Part shown: one piece after another, positions 24,632 through 33,608 of the stretch
Numbering within the stretch: the first letter of the stretch is position 1
How the letters are laid out: each line of letters begins with the position of its first letter
From: DAOPKN01 sp035391225
Lineage (GTDB): Bacteria > Thermotogota > Thermotogae > MWEM01
DNA length: 64,000 nucleotides
Reading direction: 5' to 3'
Assembly: GCA_035391225.1 (NCBI GenBank)
Contig: DAOPKN010000007.1
Coordinates: 29,990 to 93,989 of the forward strand
Translations under genes and position numbers: made by a program
Notes under the pieces: generated by a model
Databases searched by the model: none
The model's input: only the letters and a program-made list of their open reading frames with translations
Told to the model about the DNA's origin: nothing

Positions 24632-24655
24632 AAAGGGGCTTATTGCCCCTTTTTT
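24632..24655 (+). terminator. Terminator of the sugar transporter operon
   Basis: AAAGGGGC and GCCCCTTT form the stem around TTATT, followed by a run of T. Confidence 0.88.
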
Positions 24656-24708
24656 CACATTTTGGGGGAAAAACCGTTGATAGGGGCTTGGCACAGGAGT
24701 CTCGAAGA

Positions 24709-24737
24709 TTTGGAAATGGTTTTTTTTATGATATAAT
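24709..24737 (+). promoter_or_regulatory. Promoter of the [FeFe] hydrogenase gene
   Basis: A consensus -10 TATAAT (24732-24737) has a weak -35 TTTGGA (24709-24714) 17 bases upstream. The leader before the TTG start is about 90 bases and contains a small CCTTT/AAAGG hairpin followed by seven T (24748-24769), a weak possible attenuator. Confidence 0.6.
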
Positions 24738-24832
24738 TGGGCACCTTTCAAAAAAGGATTTTTTTCACAAGCAAGCACCGCACCTGCCAAATCATTTGCG
24801 ATTTTTTGGAATATGCCGAGGAGGAGATTCGA

Positions 24833-26581
24833 TTGTCTACGGTCAAAGTAACAATCAACGGAAAGTCCCACGAGGTCAACCCCCAAGATACCGTGTTGGA
24901 CGCCTGCAAGAATGCGGGTGTGTACATCCCAACACTGTGCTACCATCCCCGATTGGAATCCACCGGGGGATGCCGGGTTTGCCTGGTCGAAGTGGAAGGG
25001 GCGCGAACACTTCAGCCTGCCTGTGTTACCCAAGTCCAGGATGGAATGGTGATTCGCACTGGATCGGAACGTGTGGATAATGCCCGGAAAATCAACTTGT
25101 CCCTGATCCTTTCCCGCCACCCCAACGATTGCATGACCTGCGAATCCAACGGAAGCTGCGAGTTGCAGGACCTTATCTACCGCTACGATGTTCAACCCAT
25201 TTTCGGCAAGAGTGGCCTGATGGAATTGGAAAAGGATGACAGTTCTCCGGCCATCGTCCGAGACCTTACCAAGTGCGTGGCCTGTACACGTTGCGTGCGC
25301 GCCTGTGCCGACGTACAGAACATGAACATCTACGCCATGGCGGACAGGGGGCATAACACGCTTCCCTTGACCGCTTTCGACCTTCCACTTGGGGATACCG
25401 AATGCATGAATTGCGGGCAATGTTCCCTTTTCTGTCCCGTGGGAGCCATTACGGCGAATTCTGGGGTTCGAAAGGCGCTGGAAGTCCTTCAAAAAAAGGA
25501 CAAGGTACTCATTGTCCAAACCGCTCCCGCGACCCGCGTGGCCATCAGCGAAGAATTCGGAATGAAACCCGGGAGTACTTCCACGGGTCAGATGGTTTCC
25601 GCCCTCAAGCAGCTGGGTTTCGATTACGTCTTCGACACCAACTTCTCCGCCGACCTCACCATCATGGAAGAAGGATCGGAGCTTTTGCAGCGCGTGAAAG
25701 AGGGAGGAACCTTCCCCATGTTCACCTCTTGCTGCCCCGGGTGGATCAACATGATGGAGAAGAAGTATCCCCAGTTCATCCCCAACGTTTCTTCGGCGAA
25801 ATCTCCACAGCAGATGCTTGGTCCCGTGATCAAAACGTTCTTCGCGGAAAAGATCGGCGTCAAGCCGGAGGACATCTTCAGCGTTTCGATCATGCCCTGT
25901 ACCGCCAAGAAGGACGAAGCCCTGCGCCCGCAGCACCAAATGGAAAACGGAGAACCGTGGGTTGACTTGGTTCTGACCACCCGCGAACTGGGCAAGCTGG
26001 TGCGCTTCAAGAAGATCCCCTTTGGATCCCTGGAAGACTTGCCCTACGATGACCCCCTGGGAGAATCAACGGGTGCAGCCGTCATTTTCGGCGCAACCGG
26101 AGGAGTGATGGAAGCAGCGCTTCGTACCGCGTACGAATTGGGAACTGGCCAGCCCCTACCACGTATCGATTTCGAACCCGTGCGGGGACTCACCGGCATC
26201 AAGGAAGCCGAAATCGATTTCGGCGGAAAACCGTTCAAGGTTGCCGTGGCACACGGGGGAAAGAACGTGCAGGAACTCCTGGACAAGATCGATCGCGGCG
26301 AAGCCTACTACGATTTCGTGGAAATCATGGCTTGCCCCGGGGGGTGTATCGGTGGAGGCGGAGAACCCTACAGCCTGGATGGCGAAATCCTGGAAAAGCG
26401 GATGAAGGGTGTGTACTCCATCGACGAAGCCATGACCCTTCGCAAGTCCCACGAGAACCCGTCGATCACCAAGCTGTACGAAGATTTCCTGGAAAAACCG
26501 TTGAGCCACAAGTCCCACGAATTGCTTCATACCCACTACAGCGATCGCTCCAAGGAGAAAACCAAGGAGCAGGCAGTATAA
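24833..26581 (+). CDS. hydA: [FeFe] hydrogenase with N-terminal iron-sulfur domains
   Basis: A 582-residue iron-only hydrogenase. In order: a [2Fe-2S] domain (CYHPR, GGCRVCLVEVEG, residues 1-80), a His/Cys [4Fe-4S] motif (HPNDCMTCESNGSCELQ), a two-cluster ferredoxin domain (CVACTRCVRAC and CMNCGQCSLFCPVGA), then the H-cluster domain with all three signatures: TSCCPGW, MPCTAKKDEA and EIMACPGGCIGGGGEP. The proton-relay cysteine in TSCC is present. It makes or takes up H2. Start is TTG at 24833 with GAGGAGA in front. No NuoE/NuoF-like partners are adjacent, so it may be monomeric and ferredoxin-linked, or its partners may lie elsewhere. Confidence 0.96.
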   Translation: MSTVKVTINGKSHEVNPQDTVLDACKNAGVYIPTLCYHPRLESTGGCRVCLVEVEGARTLQPACVTQVQDGMVIRTGSERVDNARKINLSLILSRHPNDCMTCESNGSCELQDLIYRYDVQPIFGKSGLMELEKDDSSPAIVRDLTKCVACTRCVRACADVQNMNIYAMADRGHNTLPLTAFDLPLGDTECMNCGQCSLFCPVGAITANSGVRKALEVLQKKDKVLIVQTAPATRVAISEEFGMKPGSTSTGQMVSALKQLGFDYVFDTNFSADLTIMEEGSELLQRVKEGGTFPMFTSCCPGWINMMEKKYPQFIPNVSSAKSPQQMLGPVIKTFFAEKIGVKPEDIFSVSIMPCTAKKDEALRPQHQMENGEPWVDLVLTTRELGKLVRFKKIPFGSLEDLPYDDPLGESTGAAVIFGATGGVMEAALRTAYELGTGQPLPRIDFEPVRGLTGIKEAEIDFGGKPFKVAVAHGGKNVQELLDKIDRGEAYYDFVEIMACPGGCIGGGGEPYSLDGEILEKRMKGVYSIDEAMTLRKSHENPSITKLYEDFLEKPLSHKSHELLHTHYSDRSKEKTKEQAV

Positions 26582-26599
26582 AAAAACTTTGCAATCCCT

Positions 26600-26629
26600 A
26601 ACCCCCCGCACAACCGCGGGGGGTTTTTT
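26600..26629 (+). terminator. Terminator of the hydrogenase gene
   Basis: AACCCCCCGC and GCGGGGGGTT pair around ACAACC and a run of T follows. Confidence 0.92.
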
Positions 26630-26682
26630 CTGACAAGACTTCACAAAGGACCAAGGCGTCTTTACCCCCATGGCATACAATC

Positions 26683-26703
26683 TCCTCGAAAACCATTCGA
26701 GGA
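26683..26703 (+). promoter_or_regulatory. 5'-UTR hairpin overlapping the pstS ribosome site
   Basis: TCCTCGAA and TTCGAGGA form a perfect 8-bp stem with loop AACCA. The 3' arm runs into the ribosome site AGGAGGAG of the following gene, so the hairpin could mask it. A possible -10 TACAAT lies at 26676-26681, which would put the hairpin at the very 5' end of the message. Confidence 0.5.
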
Positions 26704-26713
26704 GGAGAAAAAA

Positions 26714-27541
26714 ATGAAACGAACGTACATCTTGGTTCTTCTGGCACTCGGGCTTACCCTGGGGCTTTTTGCAAACACCCTGGTGATCAAGGGAAGCAAC
26801 ACCATTTTCCCGGTTGCACAGCTCTGGATCGAACGCATGCAGCAAATCCAGCCGGATGTTAACATCACGCTGGAAGGCGCAGGTTCTTCCACGGGGATCG
26901 CGGCCCTTTTCAACGGAACCACCGATATCGCGAATTCCAGCCGCTGGCTCAAGGGGAGCGAGCTCGAAAAAATGGCCGCCGAGGGCAAGTACTTCATCCC
27001 CTTCGTTCTGGGCTACGATGGAATTGCCCTGATCGTGAACCCTCAACTCGGGCTGGAGCAAATTTCCCTGGAAACCCTGCAAGGCATCTACTCCGGGAAA
27101 CTCAAAACCTGGCGCCAAGTGGATCCCAACCTTCCCAACCAGCAAATCGTGAGCTACTCCCGCAATACCGCCTCCGGAACGTATGAAACGTTTGAAAAGA
27201 TCGTGCTCAACGGTGTGCGCATGGATCCCCGCGTGCGCATGGTCGAATCCACCCAGTACGTGGTGGATACCGTTGCACAGAACCCCTACGCCATCGGGTA
27301 CGTGGGAGTGGGATACGTTTCCGACCAGGTACAGGTGCTGCAGGTTGAGGGGCAACTTCCCACCAAGAACAACATCCTGAACATGGTATATCCCATCTCC
27401 CGTCCCCTGTTCCTCTTCGTGGACGCCACCGAGGGATTCCCAGAAACCGGTACAATCAAGCAATTCCTCACCTTGGCGTTCTCCCTCGAGGGCCAACAGA
27501 TGGTGGAAAAAGCTGGCTACATTGCAGCATACGGCCAGTAA
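26714..27541 (+). CDS. pstS: Phosphate ABC transporter substrate-binding protein, PstS-like
   Basis: A 275-residue periplasmic binding protein. A signal peptide (KRTYILVLLALGLTLGLFA) is followed by IKGSNTIFPVAQLW, GAGSSTGIAALFNGTTDIANSSR and SRNTASGTYETF, the phosphate-binding segments of PstS. It binds phosphate for the Pst importer. The pstC, pstA, pstB and phoU genes are missing around it, and it lies between two terminators, so it is a single-gene unit. It might serve in sensing or feed a transporter encoded elsewhere. Confidence 0.9.
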   Translation: MKRTYILVLLALGLTLGLFANTLVIKGSNTIFPVAQLWIERMQQIQPDVNITLEGAGSSTGIAALFNGTTDIANSSRWLKGSELEKMAAEGKYFIPFVLGYDGIALIVNPQLGLEQISLETLQGIYSGKLKTWRQVDPNLPNQQIVSYSRNTASGTYETFEKIVLNGVRMDPRVRMVESTQYVVDTVAQNPYAIGYVGVGYVSDQVQVLQVEGQLPTKNNILNMVYPISRPLFLFVDATEGFPETGTIKQFLTLAFSLEGQQMVEKAGYIAAYGQ

Positions 27542-27558
27542 ATCCCGGGCAAACCGTA

Positions 27559-27587
27559 CCCCCCGGCCGCAAGCCGGGGGTTTTTTT
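27559..27587 (+). terminator. Terminator after pstS
   Basis: CCCCCGGC and GCCGGGGG pair around CGCAA with seven T following. The next promoter begins within the same few bases. Confidence 0.92.
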
Positions 27588-27597
27588 ATGGTATGAT
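27588..27597 (+). promoter_or_regulatory. Extended -10 of the fucose-isomerase-family gene
   Basis: ATGGTATGAT resembles the TATGGTAAAAT type of extended -10 found elsewhere in the window and lies 37 bases before the ATG at 27635. Confidence 0.5.
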
Positions 27598-27634
27598 TAC
27601 GGGGAAAACCAACGCGCGAAAGGAGCCATTCCCC

Positions 27635-28975
27635 ATGAAAAAAAGAGCTTTACAGATTGCCGTGTTCCCCCTGGTGCGCAGCACCTACGAAAGCTCCACT
27701 GGAGAAAAACTGTACCACGAGGCGATGCAAAATTTCCCCGGAATTTCGTCCGCCACGTTCTTGGGGCCCTCTTCTCCCATCGAGTCAATCCAAGACCTGG
27801 AAAGAGCACTGCAAGAAATACCCCTGTCCAACGTGGACGGAATCGTTTTGATGAGTGCCACTTTTCACCTGGGCGACCTTGCCTTGCGCCTTTCCCGGGA
27901 AGCCCATGTGCCCATCCTGGTGTGGGCTTTGCCAGAACCCCCGTACAACGGCGGAAGGGTGCGCCTCAACTCCCTGGTGGGCGCCCACCTGGATTGTTCC
28001 AACCTGTACAAAACCGGAACCCGTGGCTTCGAGTTCCTATACGGCTGGTTCGACGATCCCCGCTTCCAGCAACACTTCCAGAACTGGTTCGCCGCGCTGT
28101 CCGTTGGGAAAGCGCTACGTGGTTCCCGCATTGGGTTGATTGGCTCCCATGCCAAGAGTTTCGTGAACCTCGGCGTGCAAGCCTCCGACCTTTTGCGCGA
28201 TACGGGTTGCGAGTTGGAAACGATCTCGCTAATGGAGTACGTGGATCTTGCCCGGGAGAAAGGGGAAAACGAGGGACTTTCCGCCAAGCTACGGGAAACC
28301 TTCGCGGAAACCGAGCCGCTGCCTTCCGAGAAGTGGCAACTGGTTGCCGGACAGGTGCACGCTTTCGAGCAGCTTCAGGATCGCGGTTACGATGCACTTG
28401 CCATCCGCTGCTGGCCGGAAATGGCACAGAAGTACGGCATTTCCCCCTGTGCGGCCATGTCCTTTTTCATGGCAAAGGGTATTCCGGTTGCCTGCGAGGG
28501 AGACGTAGCTGGTGCCCTCAGCCTACTCGCGTTGGAAGCCGCCGGTTCGCAGCAGAACTTTTTGGCGGATATCAGCCAGGTGTTCCCGGAAAAAAACCAG
28601 TTGCTACTCTGGCATTGCGGTGTCGCGCCGTGTACCCTTTGGGACGGAATTTCCCAGCGAACGTTGCACACCTATTTTGCGGGCGGCAAGGGAATGACGG
28701 CGGGCTTCGTGCTCAAGCCTGGACCGGTCACGCTTTTCCGTATTGATTTGGGTGGGCCAAAGCCCCGTATGTTGGTACGCAAGGCGCAAGCTGTTCCCAC
28801 CGAAGACGAACTCAAGGGTACCTACGTGCGCGTGGAAATGGACGAACCATTGGTGTTCCTGCAAAAGCTGTTACAAAATGGATTCCCCCACCACGTGGCC
28901 CTTGCCTACGGGGATGTGGGAGCAGCCCTGGAGCTTTTTTGCAAGATCTCCGGCTGGGAATGGGTGTCTGCCTGA
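27635..28975 (+). CDS. L-fucose/L-arabinose isomerase family protein
   Basis: A 446-residue protein of the COG2407 (FucI-related) family. DGIVLMSATFHLGDLAL and VPILVWALPEPPYNGGRVRLNSLVG match the N-terminal domains, and ALAIRCWPEMAQKYGISPCAAM plus CEGDVAGAL are the conserved metal and substrate region. Family members interconvert aldoses and ketoses, but many are of unproven substrate, so only sugar isomerase-like is safe. The ATG at 27635 has AAAGGAG 12 bases upstream. It forms a single-gene unit, not linked to fucose-pathway genes. Confidence 0.8.
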   Translation: MKKRALQIAVFPLVRSTYESSTGEKLYHEAMQNFPGISSATFLGPSSPIESIQDLERALQEIPLSNVDGIVLMSATFHLGDLALRLSREAHVPILVWALPEPPYNGGRVRLNSLVGAHLDCSNLYKTGTRGFEFLYGWFDDPRFQQHFQNWFAALSVGKALRGSRIGLIGSHAKSFVNLGVQASDLLRDTGCELETISLMEYVDLAREKGENEGLSAKLRETFAETEPLPSEKWQLVAGQVHAFEQLQDRGYDALAIRCWPEMAQKYGISPCAAMSFFMAKGIPVACEGDVAGALSLLALEAAGSQQNFLADISQVFPEKNQLLLWHCGVAPCTLWDGISQRTLHTYFAGGKGMTAGFVLKPGPVTLFRIDLGGPKPRMLVRKAQAVPTEDELKGTYVRVEMDEPLVFLQKLLQNGFPHHVALAYGDVGAALELFCKISGWEWVSA

Positions 28976-29055
28976 AACCTGCTTCGTGGTGTCTTGCCTT
29001 TCCCCGTCGCGGAAAATATGCTATTATATCTGCTGGAATACGAGGGGGGAAAAAC

Positions 29056-29730
29056 ATGGAATGGCTTTTTGTCGTCTTGGGGGGGGCAACTCTTTTTTTT
29101 ATTTTGATGGGGAATTTCAAGATTTCCCGTGCGGAAGAAAAACTGCAGCGGGAAATGGAGCACGTGCACCAACAGATCGTGGGGATACAGCAAATGGTCT
29201 TGGAAACGCGTTCCACCGCGCAACTCCCCGTTGAAACTGCTGTCGAAGGCCAAAAAACGTCTTTAGAGGAACTTTCTGGAAGCATTGATGCCTTCCACGC
29301 AAGGTTGCAACGCTTGGAGAAAAGCTTGGCACAAATCGTGCCCGAACTGCGCGAAATGCGCCAGGAAATGCAAACCCAGCAAGAACCCAAGCCCGTTACT
29401 CCATCCGAAGAACCCACGGAGGGAGCTTCGAAGGGGTTCCAATCTTTCTTTTCTCGGAATTTTGCACAATCCTCCGAAGCAGATCAGAAAATGCTTCGTA
29501 GGGTTTTTAATGCTCCTCCCGGGGATTGGATCAAAGGCAACGAGTTGGGTTTTGACTCTTCGGCCGCCCTCTTTCAACTTCCGGTTCTCTTTCGAAAGTG
29601 GATTTTCAACGGAGTTCCCTTGATCAAGATGAAAGAAGTGGCCGGAAGTCCCCGTTTCCAGTGGGGAGAAGGTCTTTCCCAATCCGACCGGGAATGGGTC
29701 CAGGCTTTTTTCGGGGAAGAGGTGAAGTAG
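29056..29730 (+). CDS. Membrane-anchored coiled-coil protein paired with a P-loop ATPase
   Basis: A 224-residue protein I do not recognise. An N-terminal membrane helix (WLFVVLGGATLFFILMGNF) is followed by about 90 residues of coiled coil, a linker rich in P, E and T, and a C-terminal folded part (about 130-224: MLRRVFNAPPGDWIKGNELGF, LPVLFRKWIFNGVPLIKM) that could be a winged-helix-like domain. It starts with GGGGGGAAAAAC before the ATG. The next gene begins three bases after its stop, so the two are likely made together and act as a pair at the membrane. Confidence 0.65.
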   Translation: MEWLFVVLGGATLFFILMGNFKISRAEEKLQREMEHVHQQIVGIQQMVLETRSTAQLPVETAVEGQKTSLEELSGSIDAFHARLQRLEKSLAQIVPELREMRQEMQTQQEPKPVTPSEEPTEGASKGFQSFFSRNFAQSSEADQKMLRRVFNAPPGDWIKGNELGFDSSAALFQLPVLFRKWIFNGVPLIKMKEVAGSPRFQWGEGLSQSDREWVQAFFGEEVK

Positions 29731-29733
29731 AGA

Positions 29734-30963
29734 ATGGCGACGTTCGAAGAAGAGGTCATCCGCTCGTTGCGCAACGGCTCGGACCTTCCGTTTGGGTCTG
29801 CAACACGCATTCTCACCGGCCGGGAGTTGGAGCAGCAAATCCTTCAGAAAGACGTGGAGTTCGTGGCATCCGGGGGAAGCTCGCTGCGTGTTTTCTTGGG
29901 AGACTACGGTACGGGAAAGACCCTACTGGGACGTTCCGCGCTGGAACTGGCCATTAACGCGGGGCTGTTACCCATTTACATTTCCGAGCCAGCCTTGCAC
30001 AAACCCGTGGATTTTTACCGCGCCATGATCAACGGCATCATCACCCCCGAGTTTTCGGGTGATTCCCTTTTTTACTTGCTTTCCCAGTGGTCTGAACACA
30101 CCATCCAAGAGCTGGAAGCCACGGGCATGCAAAGGGGGCAAGATCCGGTTTTCCTGGGGAAAATCCGGGAGCTTGTGCTGGAGTACGAGTTTACCAACGA
30201 CTTCAATATGGCCATTGCCGCTTTCGTAGAAGCCTACATCCTGGGAGACGAAGAGCTGAAGAAAAAAATCGTGGATTGGATGTCCGGGAGAAAGGTCAGC
30301 TTCTGGGAACTCAAGCATTTCAAGATTTCCCGGAGGGTGGACAACAAGGAAGAATGTTACCTGTTCATCAAGGACATCTTGAAGCTTTCCCGCGCCATTT
30401 CCTACACCGGCATCGCAATGGTTTTCGATGAGCTGGAACTCATGCAAAACCTGCAAAGCAGGGTTTCGCTCAGGGGGTACGAGGCATTGCGCGAAATCTT
30501 GGACCGCACTTCTTCCAAGGATTTTCCCAATCTCCTCAACGTTTGGCTGGGAACACCCGAGTGGTTTGAAAACCCCGACCACGGGGTGAAGAGTTACCTC
30601 GCCCTGTACGATCGCTTGAAAACGGAGGTTTCGACCACCTCCGAATCTACGGTGCGCGTGCTGGATCCCGTTTCCCCCGAGATATTCCCTTCGCTGTTCG
30701 CGAAGATCCAGGAATTGTACCAAAAGGCATACCAAATCAACCTTGCGGATTCGTTGAACGATCGCTTGCTGGAGGCCATGAAGCAACGGCTTTCTTCTCC
30801 CTTCCACGGCGAGAAGTTCGTGGAAATGCGCCAAGTGGTCAAAAGCCTGGTGGAGTTCTTTGACCTCATCAAGGATGGGCAAAAAGGCGAAGATGCTTTC
30901 AATATCGTCACCGGAAACGGGGAGAAACAAACCGCGCAGGCCGCGGTGGACTTTTGGTCTTGA
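29734..30963 (+). CDS. P-loop ATPase of the BrxC/BrxD (DUF2791) type
   Basis: A 409-residue AAA+/ORC-like ATPase. Walker A is FLGDYGTGKTLLG near residue 58, Walker B is GIAMVFDELELMQ near 230, and the later VWLGTPEWFENPDHGVKSYLALYDRL closely fits the DUF2791 pattern. Homologues include the ATPases BrxC and BrxD of BREX phage-defence systems, but none of the other BREX genes (methylase, phosphatase, protease) is in the window. It is coupled to the membrane coiled-coil gene upstream and lies just before secA. Its real job is unknown. Confidence 0.75.
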   Translation: MATFEEEVIRSLRNGSDLPFGSATRILTGRELEQQILQKDVEFVASGGSSLRVFLGDYGTGKTLLGRSALELAINAGLLPIYISEPALHKPVDFYRAMINGIITPEFSGDSLFYLLSQWSEHTIQELEATGMQRGQDPVFLGKIRELVLEYEFTNDFNMAIAAFVEAYILGDEELKKKIVDWMSGRKVSFWELKHFKISRRVDNKEECYLFIKDILKLSRAISYTGIAMVFDELELMQNLQSRVSLRGYEALREILDRTSSKDFPNLLNVWLGTPEWFENPDHGVKSYLALYDRLKTEVSTTSESTVRVLDPVSPEIFPSLFAKIQELYQKAYQINLADSLNDRLLEAMKQRLSSPFHGEKFVEMRQVVKSLVEFFDLIKDGQKGEDAFNIVTGNGEKQTAQAAVDFWS

Positions 30964-30979
30964 AAAAGGAAGTGAGCAA

Positions 30980-33604
30980 ATGCGATTTTTCCAGAAATGG
31001 TTCGATGCCAACGAGCGCATCTTAAAGAGCTACAAAAAAAGCGTGGAGCTGGTGAATTCCCGGGAGCAAGCCTTTTGCTCCATGACGAACCAAGAGCTCC
31101 AGCAAATGGCCGGGACACTTCGCCAAAAATCCCAAGCGGATCCGGAAGACCCGGATCTCTTGGTGGAATCTTTCGCCCTTGTGCGGGAGGCAGCGAAGCG
31201 CACGCTGGGCATGCGTCCCTTTGACGTGCAATTGGTGGGCGCGCTTTGCTTGCACGAGGGCAAGGTGGCGGAGATGAAAACGGGTGAAGGGAAAACACTC
31301 GTGGCCACGCTCCCGGTTTTCTTGAATGCCTTGCACGAAAAGGGCGTTCACATGGTCACCGTGAACGACTACCTCGCGCGCCGGGATGCCACGTGGATGG
31401 CCCCGCTGTATCTTTTCCTTGGCCTTTCGTTGGGCGTCATCAACACGCAAAACACGTCCTTTTCGGTGGAGTGGAAAGACCCGGATGCCTTCGCGCGCTT
31501 CGTGGAGCAAAACCGGAGCATATGGCCACAGGGAGGAACGCAAGATATTCCCGATCCCGACACGCTGGACAAGGACGCCGCGGGACTACTCGAAGTGCAA
31601 ACCGTTTCCATCGATCGCAAGCAAGCCCTCGAGAAGGAAGTGGTGTACGGAACGAACAACGAGTTCGGCTTTGATTACCTCCGGGACAACTTGGTCTACG
31701 ATCCCAACGCCAAGGTGCAACGTAACCATTTCTTCGCCATCGTGGACGAGGTGGACAGTATCTTGATCGACGAGGCGCGTACCCCCCTGATCATCTCGGG
31801 GCCCACGCAGGGAACGGCGCAAGCGTACCGCAAGTTCGCCAACTGGACCGCCAAGTTCCAAAAGGATCGGGATTTCACGATGGACGAGAAGAGCCGAACC
31901 CTATCCCTCACCGACGAAGGTGTCAAGAAAGCGGAGGGGCTTCTGAAAATCGAGAACCTTTACGATCCTTCGCAAATCGATAACCTGTACCATTTCACCA
32001 ACGCCCTCACCGCCGAGCATTTCTACAAGAGGGACGTTCACTACATCGTGACCGATTCCCAAGAAGTGGTGATCGTGGATGAATTCACGGGGAGGTTGAT
32101 GCCCGGAAGACGCTTCAGCGGCGGGCTCCACCAAGCACTGGAAGCCAAGGAAAAGGCGAACGTGCAGGAGGAATCCATCACCTACGCGAGTATCACCTTC
32201 CAGAATTTCTTCCGCATGTACGACAAACTTGCGGGTATGACCGGAACGGCGAAGACCGAGGAAGAAGAGTTCCAGCAAATCTACAACATGGACGTCGTGG
32301 TCATTCCCACGAACATGCCCGTGGTGCGGGATGATACCGATGACCAGATTTACCGCACCGTGGTCGAGAAGTACCAGGCGATCCTGGGCGAAGTCAAGGA
32401 ATGCTACGAAAAGAAACAACCGGTGCTCGTGGGCACGACTTCCATAGAAAAGAGTGAACTGGTAAGTGGTGCGCTCAAGAAAATGCAAATCCCGCACCAG
32501 GTGCTCAATGCCAAGTACCACGAGCAGGAAGCGGAAATCATTGCCAACGCGGGGGAACCGGGCACCATTACCATTGCCACCAACATGGCGGGTCGGGGAA
32601 CCGATATCAAGTTGGGAGCTGGTGTGAAGCAGCTGGGTGGCTTGTACGTCATCGGCACGGAACGCCACGAGGCGCGGCGCATTGACAACCAGCTACGCGG
32701 ACGCAGTGGCCGCCAAGGTGATCCGGGGAAATCCCGCTTTTTCCTGTCGGTGGAAGATGACCTGGTGCGCATCTTCGGTGGCGACAAGATCGGCAAGATC
32801 ATGGACATGCTCAAGATCGAGGAAGGCGAGCCGATCTTCCACCCCATGCTTACCCGTCTGGTGGAACAAGCCCAAAAGAAAGTGGAAGGAATGCATTTCT
32901 CCGTGCGTAAGTACCTTCTCGAGTTGGACACGGTGATGGACGTGCAACGCAAGGAAATCTACGAACACCGTGACTGGATCCTTTCGGAAGCAGACATGGA
33001 AACCCACATGCGCGAAATTTACCAGGAAGTGGTGGACCGCAAGGTTTCCCTTTTCACGACGGGCACGGATTGGGACTTCGAGGGGCTGAAAAACTCGCTC
33101 AAAGTGTTTCCCCTGGCTTTCGAAGGACTTCGCATGGAATCGTTTGATACCCCGGACCAGCTCCGAACGTTCCTGGAAGAAGCGCTGTTGGAAGCGTATT
33201 CGGCCAAGAAGGAAGAAATCGGGGAGAAGGATTTCTTGGGGTTGCAGAAGTACCTGTTGCTTCGCATCATCGACGAACGCTGGAGAAACCACCTGGAAAA
33301 CATCGAAAAGCTCAAGGAAGGCATCAACCTCCGCGCGTACGGCCAAAAAGACCCCGTCATGGAATTCAAGCGCGAATCCCGCATCCTGTTCGAGGAAATG
33401 ATCGATTCCATTTACGACGACATTGCGTCGTTGATCCTGCGCGTGGCCCGCGTGAATTACCAGGATGCAACCGCCTCCGCGCAAAAAGAAGTGGATGCAT
33501 TGCGCTACACGCACGATGAGTTCGATACTTTCAACCGGAAAAAAAGAAGGAAAGTGGAAGCGAAGTCTGCCAAGTCCTATCGGCGCATGAAAGTGAAGAG
33601 GTGA
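30980..33604 (+). CDS. secA: Preprotein translocase ATPase SecA
   Basis: An 874-residue SecA. Walker A is MKTGEGKTLVA, the DEAD-type box VDEVDSILIDEARTPLI, then TGTAKTEEEEF, ATNMAGRGTDIKLG and QLRGRSGRQGDPG. It drives protein export through SecYEG. Two oddities: an insertion of about 50 residues in the first nucleotide-binding domain (between VINTQNTS and EVVYGTNNEFGFDYLRDNL), which I associate with Thermotogota SecA, and no C-terminal zinc/SecB-binding tail, the protein ending in basic residues. The ATG at 30980 has AAGGAAGTGAG in front, 16 bases after the ATPase gene. Confidence 0.97.
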   Translation: MRFFQKWFDANERILKSYKKSVELVNSREQAFCSMTNQELQQMAGTLRQKSQADPEDPDLLVESFALVREAAKRTLGMRPFDVQLVGALCLHEGKVAEMKTGEGKTLVATLPVFLNALHEKGVHMVTVNDYLARRDATWMAPLYLFLGLSLGVINTQNTSFSVEWKDPDAFARFVEQNRSIWPQGGTQDIPDPDTLDKDAAGLLEVQTVSIDRKQALEKEVVYGTNNEFGFDYLRDNLVYDPNAKVQRNHFFAIVDEVDSILIDEARTPLIISGPTQGTAQAYRKFANWTAKFQKDRDFTMDEKSRTLSLTDEGVKKAEGLLKIENLYDPSQIDNLYHFTNALTAEHFYKRDVHYIVTDSQEVVIVDEFTGRLMPGRRFSGGLHQALEAKEKANVQEESITYASITFQNFFRMYDKLAGMTGTAKTEEEEFQQIYNMDVVVIPTNMPVVRDDTDDQIYRTVVEKYQAILGEVKECYEKKQPVLVGTTSIEKSELVSGALKKMQIPHQVLNAKYHEQEAEIIANAGEPGTITIATNMAGRGTDIKLGAGVKQLGGLYVIGTERHEARRIDNQLRGRSGRQGDPGKSRFFLSVEDDLVRIFGGDKIGKIMDMLKIEEGEPIFHPMLTRLVEQAQKKVEGMHFSVRKYLLELDTVMDVQRKEIYEHRDWILSEADMETHMREIYQEVVDRKVSLFTTGTDWDFEGLKNSLKVFPLAFEGLRMESFDTPDQLRTFLEEALLEAYSAKKEEIGEKDFLGLQKYLLLRIIDERWRNHLENIEKLKEGINLRAYGQKDPVMEFKRESRILFEEMIDSIYDDIASLILRVARVNYQDATASAQKEVDALRYTHDEFDTFNRKKRRKVEAKSAKSYRRMKVKR

Positions 33605-33608
33605 TAGG

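Noticed and set aside
29734..30963. A complete BREX phage-defence locus
   Set aside because: Only the ATPase fits; the methylase, PglZ-type phosphatase and other core genes are absent within the window.
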